From contig NZ_CP042968.1 of the NCBI RefSeq assembly GCF_001693515.2, positions 4,588,001 through 4,652,000 on the forward strand: a stretch of 64,000 nt of DNA. Direction: 5' to 3'. Numbering within the stretch: position 1 is the first letter of the stretch; each line of letters starts with the position of its first letter. The notes beneath the pieces are model-generated. The model made no database searches, was not told the origin of the DNA, and was given only the letters and a program-made list of their open reading frames with translations. Shown here one piece after another: positions 58,419 to 64,000 of the stretch. This DNA comes from Bradyrhizobium paxllaeri (lineage in GTDB: Bacteria; Pseudomonadota; Alphaproteobacteria; Rhizobiales; Xanthobacteraceae). A program made the translations under genes and the position numbers.

Positions 58419-59738
58419 TTATCCCGCGATCTTCGCCACCACTTCGGCCGGGCTGAGATTCTCGCGCGAGCCGTCGCTGCGCCGCTTGATCTCGAGCTTG
58501 CCCTCGGCGAGGCCCTTGGGACCTACCAGAATTTGCCAGGGAATGCCGATCAGATCAGCGGCGGCGAATTTCGCGCCGGCGCGCTGGTCGGTATCGTCAT
58601 AGAGCACGTCGACGCCCTTGGCCTGAAGCTCGCGATAGAGCTTCTCGCAGGCGCCGTCGACGGCGGCATCGCCCTGCTTGAGGTTCAGGATCACCGCCGT
58701 GAACGGCGCCACGGCTTCCGGCCATTTGATGCCGGCATCGTCATGGCAGGCCTCGATGATAGCGCCGACCAGGCGCGAGACGCCGACGCCGTAGGAACCG
58801 CCATGGATCGGCACGTCGACGCCGTCGGGGCCGGCAACCAGCGCCTTCATCGCGTCGGAATATTTGGTGCCGAAATAGAAGATCTGGCCGACCTCGATGC
58901 CGCGGGTATTGACGCGCTTGTCGGCCGGCACTTCGCTCTCGTAGCGCGCGGCATCGTGGACATCCTCGGTCGCCGCATAGACCGACGTCCACTGCTTGAT
59001 GATCGGCGTCAGATCGCCGTCATAATCGACATCATCAGGCGGGATCGGCAGGTTCAGCACGTCGCTGTTGCAGAACACGCCGGATTCGCCGGTTTCCGCC
59101 AGCACGATGAATTCATGGCTGAGGTCGCCGCCGATCGGGCCGGTCTCGGCGCGCATCGGGATTGCCTTCAATCCCATCCGGGCGAAGGTGCGCAAATAAG
59201 CAACGAACATCTTGTTGTAGGCACGGCGCGCCGCCGCCTCGTCGATGTCGAAGGAATAAGCGTCCTTCATCAGGAACTCGCGGCCGCGCATCACGCCGAA
59301 GCGCGGGCGCTGCTCGTCACGGAACTTCCACTGGATGTGATAGAGATTGAGCGGCAGGTTCCGGTAGGATTTGACGTAAGCGCGAAAGATCTCGGTGATC
59401 ATTTCCTCGTTCGTCGGCCCGTACAGCAATTCGCGCTTGTGGCGGTCGGCGATGCGCAGCATCTCCGGGCCATAGGCGTCATAGCGGCCGCTCTCGCGCC
59501 AGAGGTCGGCAAGCTGCAGCGTCGGCATCAACAGTTCGAGTGCGCCCGCGCGGTCCTGTTCCTCGCGCACGATCTGCTCGATCTTCTTCAGGACCCGAAA
59601 ACCCAGCGGCAGCCAGGCGTAAATGCCGGCCGCTTCCTGCCGCATCATGCCCGCGCGCAGCATCAGGCGATGCGAAACGATCTCCGCCTCTTTCGGATTC
59701 TCTTTCAGGATGGGCAGAAAAAACCGCGACAATCGCAT
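58419..59738 (-). CDS. proS: Prolyl-tRNA synthetase, short alphaproteobacterial type
   Basis: This class II synthetase has 439 residues. It lacks the YbaK-like editing insertion found in the 570-residue E. coli enzyme and has the short form usual in alphaproteobacteria. Motif 1 lies in [24 protein letters not shown], motif 2 in [35 protein letters not shown], motif 3 in [17 protein letters not shown]. The C-terminal anticodon domain ends [14 protein letters not shown]. The separate YbaK-like protein at 44324 could supply editing in trans. Confidence 0.94.
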   Translation of the reverse strand: MRLSRFFLPILKENPKEAEIVSHRLMLRAGMMRQEAAGIYAWLPLGFRVLKKIEQIVREEQDRAGALELLMPTLQLADLWRESGRYDAYGPEMLRIADRHKRELLYGPTNEEMITEIFRAYVKSYRNLPLNLYHIQWKFRDEQRPRFGVMRGREFLMKDAYSFDIDEAAARRAYNKMFVAYLRTFARMGLKAIPMRAETGPIGGDLSHEFIVLAETGESGVFCNSDVLNLPIPPDDVDYDGDLTPIIKQWTSVYAATEDVHDAARYESEVPADKRVNTRGIEVGQIFYFGTKYSDAMKALVAGPDGVDVPIHGGSYGVGVSRLVGAIIEACHDDAGIKWPEAVAPFTAVILNLKQGDAAVDGACEKLYRELQAKGVDVLYDDTDQRAGAKFAAADLIGIPWQILVGPKGLAEGKLEIKRRSDGSRENLSPAEVVAKIAG

Positions 59739-59875
59739 GGGTCAACTCGAGGAATCAGAGGGTAACCGGAAGAGGTGCAGTGAAACCGGATCGGGTGCGA
59801 AAAGACAAGGCCGGAAGCCGCGAAAAAGCCTCTGAAAACGAGGATTTGTAGGCCGTTTTGGCGGTGAATCGTTAG

Positions 59876-59942
59876 TTTGTAGGGGTGGCAAAGCGGCTTG
59901 TCCGCCGTAGCTCGAAGAGCGAAGGCGGAAGCGTGCCCGCCC
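59876..59942. repeat. GGGTGGCAAAGCG-type intergenic repeat
   Basis: This contains GTAGGGGTGGCAAAGCGGC, then the palindromic GTAGCTCGAAGAGCGAAGGCGG segment and GCGTGCCCGCCC. It is related in style to the IS target repeats, but the CGTAGGGTGG junction is not intact. It lies in the 276-bp gap upstream of proS. Confidence 0.55.
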
Positions 59943-60014
59943 TGTCCAGCGCGACCTGGCGATGAATGATGAGAACGGCGCACGTGCGCCTTTCCCAGGC
60001 TACGCGAACCGCTC

Positions 60015-60521
60015 CTATTTCTTCATGCCGGAATGATCATGCTTCATTTCACCGGCGGACGGCCCCTTTGCACCGACGCTCTGGACGTCGAGCGACAGCG
60101 TCACCTTGCCCGCCTTCTCGAATTCGAGCGTGACCGGGATCTTGTCGCCTTCCTTGAACGACTGCTTGAGATCCATCAGCATCAAATGGTGGCCGCCCGG
60201 CGCGAGCTTGACGGTCTTGCCGGGTTCGATCGAAAGCCCCTTGTCGAGCGATCGCATGGTCATGACGCCGTTGTTCATGGCCATCTCGTGAACCTCGACC
60301 TTGCCGGCGATATCGCCGGAGCCGCCGACCAACCGATCCGGCGCCGAGCCCTTGTTCTCGATGGTGAGATAGCCGCCGGCAACCTTCGCGCCGCTCGGCG
60401 TCGCGCGACTCCAGGCCTGCGTAATGACGAGATCACCGGCCTTGACCTCCTGGGCGTGCGCGGCCGGTCCCAGGAGAGCAAACAGCGTGGCGAGGGCGAA
60501 GAATTGCGTGAGAGGTTTCAT
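60015..60521 (-). CDS. Periplasmic copper chaperone PCu(A)C
   Basis: This binds Cu(I) and delivers it to cytochrome oxidase assembly. It has 168 residues. After the signal peptide (ending AHAQ), the Met/His copper motif is visible: VHEM (His78, Met80), VMTM (Met87, Met89) and GGHHLMLM (His112, Met114). A C-terminal MKHDHSGMKK adds a second His/Met cluster. It is the last gene of the four-gene minus-strand cluster. Confidence 0.92.
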   Translation of the reverse strand: MKPLTQFFALATLFALLGPAAHAQEVKAGDLVITQAWSRATPSGAKVAGGYLTIENKGSAPDRLVGGSGDIAGKVEVHEMAMNNGVMTMRSLDKGLSIEPGKTVKLAPGGHHLMLMDLKQSFKEGDKIPVTLEFEKAGKVTLSLDVQSVGAKGPSAGEMKHDHSGMKK

Positions 60522-60630
60522 CCTAAGCCTTTCGATTTATGAAGTATGACAGTCACAGCAGGCGACCGAGACCGCTGCTGCATTAACGTGAGAACGCAAC
60601 GTTGATGTTCACAATAATGGGATTACGACC

Positions 60631-61131
60631 TTATTTGCTCGCAGTCTTTTGCTGAACCACCCATTTTTCGAGGTCCGGTATTTCCGCCGATCCCTCGATC
60701 GTGGTGACGGTGCCGTCCCGCGCGATCAGCAGCGTACGCGGGATATCCCCCTGCCAGGCGGGATCGATCTCGAACCGGAGCCGTTCGACAAAGCCGTCGC
60801 TGAATATCCAGTTTTCCGCCGACGCGAGCCCGGCCTTCTGCAGCATCGCACGGGTTGCGCTATCCAGGTTCGGAACGAGATCGGCGCTGATCATCACGAC
60901 ATCGACCTCGGAATGGTCCTTCATGAATTGCCCGAGCAGCGGCAGTTCGACCTTACAGGGGCCGCAGGTGACACCCCAGAAATGCACAAGCGTCGGACGG
61001 CCCGCATGCGCGCGCAGCATGTCCTGCCAGCTTCCCCGCACGAACGGCTTGAGCTCGGGCGGCGTCTCGGCTCCGGGCGCGGCGCCCAGACACGCAATGA
61101 GGAATATAACGGCGAGCAGCAGGCGCTTCAT
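60631..61131 (-). CDS. TlpA/ResA-like periplasmic thioredoxin
   Basis: This 166-residue thioredoxin-fold protein has a signal peptide (MKRLLLAVIFLIACLGAAPGAE). The redox motif is C56-G-P-C59 in LVHFWGVTCGPCKVELPLL, and the cis-Pro loop is in DIPRTLLIARDG. TlpA-type proteins reduce the cysteines of copper chaperones and CuA centres. The ATG overlaps the stop of the preceding BNR-protein gene by four bases, so the genes form an operon. Confidence 0.88.
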   Translation of the reverse strand: MKRLLLAVIFLIACLGAAPGAETPPELKPFVRGSWQDMLRAHAGRPTLVHFWGVTCGPCKVELPLLGQFMKDHSEVDVVMISADLVPNLDSATRAMLQKAGLASAENWIFSDGFVERLRFEIDPAWQGDIPRTLLIARDGTVTTIEGSAEIPDLEKWVVQQKTASK

Positions 61132-62342
61132 GATCCGTCTCCAATCGGCAGCAGGCGATAACCGTCGGCCTTGGTCATCCAGGAAAGAAACGTCTTCTGT
61201 CCGTTGCTGACCAGCAACGGGTGGTCGGAAGTGTCAGTCGTCGTGGCGATCGCGACGGGCTTCGACCAGCTCTTGCCCTCGTCATGCGAGGTCATCGCGT
61301 TGACCGCGGTCTTCTCGCCGTCGAACTCCTTCCAGACCATGGTGGTGCCGTGCGGGCCGGCAAGAACATAGGGCCGCGTCGGATTGCGGTCGGCGCGGCC
61401 GAGCGGAATCGGATCGGAGAAGGTGCGCCCCTCGTCCTGCGACCGGGCATAGAACAGCCCCTTGCGCGCCTTGCCGTTGGTGTACCAGGTCGCGTGGTAA
61501 GTCCCCGCGGACGAGATCGAAAGACTGGGCCCATGATGCGGGCATGCGGCGATCTGCCAGTCGTCGTTGCTGACGCGCCGAACCTCACCAGGCGTCGCCG
61601 GACCGGCGAACGTCATGACCGCGTGATCGCGCACGCCGCCTTCGAAGATATTCCTGAACACCACCACGGGATGGCCGGGGCCAGCGAACGCGAGACCAAT
61701 CCGGCAACATTCGCAGGTGTTGTCGGCGGCCAGCCGCGTCTCGGAATAGGTCGCGCCGCCGTCCTTCGATGAGGCAAAGAACAGCCCTGCCCCTTCGTAC
61801 TTCTTGCCTTCCTGTTGCGCGGGCACCCGGTTGCGCTTGTCGATCCAGGCCGCAAACACCGAACCATCAGCATCGAGACCGAGCGCGACAAAACGCTGAC
61901 TCTCGTTACTTGCTGTGATCGGCTGCGGCTCGGCAAAGTTTTGGCCGCCATCGGCCGACCGTGTGGTCAGCACCTGGCCGTTGAAGGCCTTGTCCCTGAA
62001 GCGCGAAAACGCCAGCGCGATGCCGCCGTTCTTCTCGACGACGATCTGCGGGCGCGCGTCCGGCCCCCAGTCGAGGGTGAGCTTTTCGCGGGTCACCTGA
62101 ACCGGCGTCGAAAAGCTGCGCCCTTGATCCTTCGAACTCGCCACCGAGATGTGGCCGCCCGCCATGAAAGCGAGCCACAGCGTGCCATCCGACGCGAAGG
62201 TCGGCGCCACTTTCGAGGCGCAGCGCAAGGCTGTCTCCTCGCATGCCGCTTCCGAGGCATGCTGGTGGTGACTCATCTGCGCATTCGCCGCCGTCTGGCA
62301 AAGCGAGAAGGCGAGCGTCGCGAGCAGGCTCATTCGCAGCAT
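61128..62342 (-). CDS. Secreted BNR/sialidase-fold beta-propeller protein
   Basis: This 404-residue protein starts at the ATG at 62342, which has AGGAGG eight bases upstream; an ATG at 62360 overlaps the receptor stop. A signal peptide ends ANA. It has repeated Asp-box-like turns (SSKDQGRSFSTP, RSADGGQNFAEP, SSKDGGATYSET, RSQDEGRTFSDP, TSHDEGKSWSKP) of a six-bladed propeller. Sialidase catalytic residues are not evident. Cys clusters (ACEETALRC; NTCECCRIG) and His (MSHHQHASE; CPHHGP) suggest metal binding, in keeping with its copper-type neighbours. Confidence 0.8.
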   Translation of the reverse strand: MLRMSLLATLAFSLCQTAANAQMSHHQHASEAACEETALRCASKVAPTFASDGTLWLAFMAGGHISVASSKDQGRSFSTPVQVTREKLTLDWGPDARPQIVVEKNGGIALAFSRFRDKAFNGQVLTTRSADGGQNFAEPQPITASNESQRFVALGLDADGSVFAAWIDKRNRVPAQQEGKKYEGAGLFFASSKDGGATYSETRLAADNTCECCRIGLAFAGPGHPVVVFRNIFEGGVRDHAVMTFAGPATPGEVRRVSNDDWQIAACPHHGPSLSISSAGTYHATWYTNGKARKGLFYARSQDEGRTFSDPIPLGRADRNPTRPYVLAGPHGTTMVWKEFDGEKTAVNAMTSHDEGKSWSKPVAIATTTDTSDHPLLVSNGQKTFLSWMTKADGYRLLPIGDGS

Positions 62343-62356
62343 GGCTTTACTCCTCC

Positions 62357-64000
62357 TCATTTGAACGCCAGCTTCATGCCGGCGATGAAGGCGCGCGGCG
62401 AACCGGCGTAGATCGATCCGGTGGTGCTGAGGCCCTGGAGGCCGCCTGCTGTAACCGTGTTTCCGATATTGTTCGCGGAAGCCACATAGGTCCGGTCGAA
62501 CACGTTCCTGACCTCCACAAAGAGGTTCAGCGACTTGAAATAGTCGGAGATGAGGTCCGTCTTGTAGTGGACGTTGAGATTGACCAGCTCATAGCCGGGG
62601 GCTTTCTGCAAATTGGCGTTGTCCATGTAGAAGGAATCCTTCCACTGGACCTCGACGAATGCTCCGAGCCCTGCAAGCGGCCCCCACATCTGTTCGTAGC
62701 CGAGCCGCGCTGTGAGTTCGTGCGGCGAGATGCCTGGAATCTTGTTGCCTGCGCGGTTGAAGCTGAAGACCGTCCCGCCTGCGCCTTGGCTTCTGATGTC
62801 TTCGGTATATTCGGTGTAGTACTGATCGAGATAGGTATAGGCCGCGGTGAAGCGCCAGCCGGGATAGAACTTCCAGTCAGCAGCCAGCTCTACCCCGCGA
62901 TGCTCGGAGCGCGGCGCGTTGAAAGAGTAGCTCGTATTGGGCGCTCCGGCCGGAGTCGCCTGCGTCACCAGCTCGTCCTTGAAGAATTCATAGAAACCTG
63001 TCGCGCTGAATTTGAGCGTGTTGTTCGGCGTCCAGTCGAAGCCGAGATCGTAACCAAGGTTCTTCTGCGTCTTCAGGTTCGTGTTGTTGCCGTTCTCGCC
63101 GGTTGAAACAACAAACAAATTGCCGATCTGCGGCGTTCCGTAGCCGGTGGCGGCTCTGGCACGGAACAGCCATTCACTATTCAGTCGATAGAGCAGCGCA
63201 AGCTCGGGTGCCGTGTTCCGGAACTGCTTGTCCGCGTTAATCGCGAGAGGAGGAACGTTCTCAGTACCCGTCGTCTGATTCTTGTATATCGTGTTCAGTC
63301 CCTTCAGGGTGGTCGTCTCCCAACCGATCCCCGCAACAGCAGTCAGTTGCGGCGTCAGCTTCAATTCCTCGCGCGCACGAACGCCGTAGTTCGTAGTCTC
63401 GCTCCAGGTATTGCTCTGCAGCCTGCCCAGCGTCGCGTTGCCGCCCGGCATGACGAATCGCGAATCGCTCGAGGCGGTGAGCGTGTTGTAGAAGGCCCCG
63501 AAATAGGTGGAGGACTCCAAGCCGAAGATTTCGCCGCGCTTGGTGATATCGCTCATGTAGTTGTAGGACGGAAAATCGCCGATCGCGCTGGTAGAACCGG
63601 TCGGTTGGCTGATATTTCTGTCGTCGAAAACGAACTGATTGCGCCACGTCGTCGTGTTGTCGAAATCATGCTCCCATCGGCCGCCGACGATCGTTCGCCT
63701 GTCGTCGCGTCCAAGGCCTGCCTGAGTAGCAGTCTGAAGCGTCGTCGGGCCGTTAAAGCCATTATTGAACAATGCCACCGTCGGGCATCCGAGCGTGAGC
63801 GGCGTGGCCGTCGTGCAGCCCTGCTGGTATGGGTTCTGATAATATTGGGTCAGCGTCTGGCGGAGCGGCAGCCTTGTATCGAGATTGTTGTTGATGAACT
63901 TGACGGTGAAACGGTCGTCGGGCGTCGCGTGCAGCGTGCCGAGGAAATTCACCGTCTGGGTGTTGAACCAGCTATTGCCGATAAAGCCGTCGCCGCGCGC
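62357..64000 (-). CDS. TonB-dependent outer-membrane receptor, C-terminal part
   Basis: The frame is open to base 64000, so the plug domain and part of the barrel lie outside the window. The visible 547 residues are barrel strands with long external loops: DDRFTVKFINNNLDTRLPLRQTL, GYDLGFDWTPNNTLKFSATGFYEFFKDEL, WRFTAAYTYLDQYY, NLFVEVRNVFDRTYVASANN, and the terminal aromatic GMKLAFK. The substrate is not readable, but PCuAC and TlpA-like partners downstream point to copper or a copper chelate. Confidence 0.88.
   Translation of the reverse strand, partial: ARGDGFIGNSWFNTQTVNFLGTLHATPDDRFTVKFINNNLDTRLPLRQTLTQYYQNPYQQGCTTATPLTLGCPTVALFNNGFNGPTTLQTATQAGLGRDDRRTIVGGRWEHDFDNTTTWRNQFVFDDRNISQPTGSTSAIGDFPSYNYMSDITKRGEIFGLESSTYFGAFYNTLTASSDSRFVMPGGNATLGRLQSNTWSETTNYGVRAREELKLTPQLTAVAGIGWETTTLKGLNTIYKNQTTGTENVPPLAINADKQFRNTAPELALLYRLNSEWLFRARAATGYGTPQIGNLFVVSTGENGNNTNLKTQKNLGYDLGFDWTPNNTLKFSATGFYEFFKDELVTQATPAGAPNTSYSFNAPRSEHRGVELAADWKFYPGWRFTAAYTYLDQYYTEYTEDIRSQGAGGTVFSFNRAGNKIPGISPHELTARLGYEQMWGPLAGLGAFVEVQWKDSFYMDNANLQKAPGYELVNLNVHYKTDLISDYFKSLNLFVEVRNVFDRTYVASANNIGNTVTAGGLQGLSTTGSIYAGSPRAFIAGMKLAFK

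Overview
The window comes from a high-GC alphaproteobacterium of the Bradyrhizobium group (Nitrobacteraceae). This rests on the gene order of its housekeeping blocks (lpxB-lpxI-lpxA...fabZ-lpxD-bamA-rseP-dxr-cdsA-uppS-frr-pyrH-tsf-rpsB; moeA-lexA-comEC), on alphaproteobacterial GTTC-N7-GTTC SOS boxes, on DUF3551-type secreted proteins, and on several dispersed intergenic palindromes that I recall from Bradyrhizobium genomes.

Layout. 1-13.3 kb: an EAL-domain tail, a long intergenic repeat, a mandelate-racemase-like enzyme, a secreted repeat protein, a CtpA-type protease, an old-yellow-enzyme homologue, a HAD hydrolase, moeA, lexA with a double SOS operator, and comEC. 13.4-17.3 kb: small secreted or hypothetical proteins, a frameshifted paralogue of one of them, and a glutamine synthetase without an adjacent glnB. 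17.35-25.46 kb: two nearly identical 1,578-bp IS110/IS1111-type elements in opposite orientation, flanking glnS, gltX and gltA. 25.5-41.5 kb: the lipid A, outer-membrane assembly, isoprenoid, phospholipid and translation-factor cluster, all on the minus strand, interrupted between fabZ and lpxA by a small secreted protein and a 5'-truncated histidine phosphatase. 41.7-50 kb: a caspase-fold protein that has lost its catalytic dyad, a YbaK-type deacylase, a CBS-domain protein, an aldehyde dehydrogenase with an AcoR-like regulator and a palindromic operator, an acetyltransferase and a Tat-exported carbonic anhydrase. 50-59.7 kb: dnaE, a 32-aa membrane protein behind two SOS boxes, an outer-membrane beta-barrel, two DUF3551 proteins, lolD-lolC and proS. 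59.7-64 kb: a four-gene envelope cluster (TonB receptor, BNR protein, TlpA-like thioredoxin, PCuAC chaperone) that looks like copper acquisition.

Two observations stand out. First, both IS copies carry a long 3' non-coding end in which a two-loop guide RNA can be read. One loop matches the insertion target (a palindromic repeat reading CGTAG/GGTGG) and the other matches the element's own joined ends, in the same arrangement. The ancestral target can be reconstructed from the opposite arm of the same repeat. Second, a gene of only 99 bp upstream of dnaE encodes a one-helix membrane protein directly behind two perfect GTTC-N7-GTTC boxes. This makes it a candidate SOS-induced division inhibitor comparable in design to Caulobacter SidA, and it pairs with the lexA gene in the same window.
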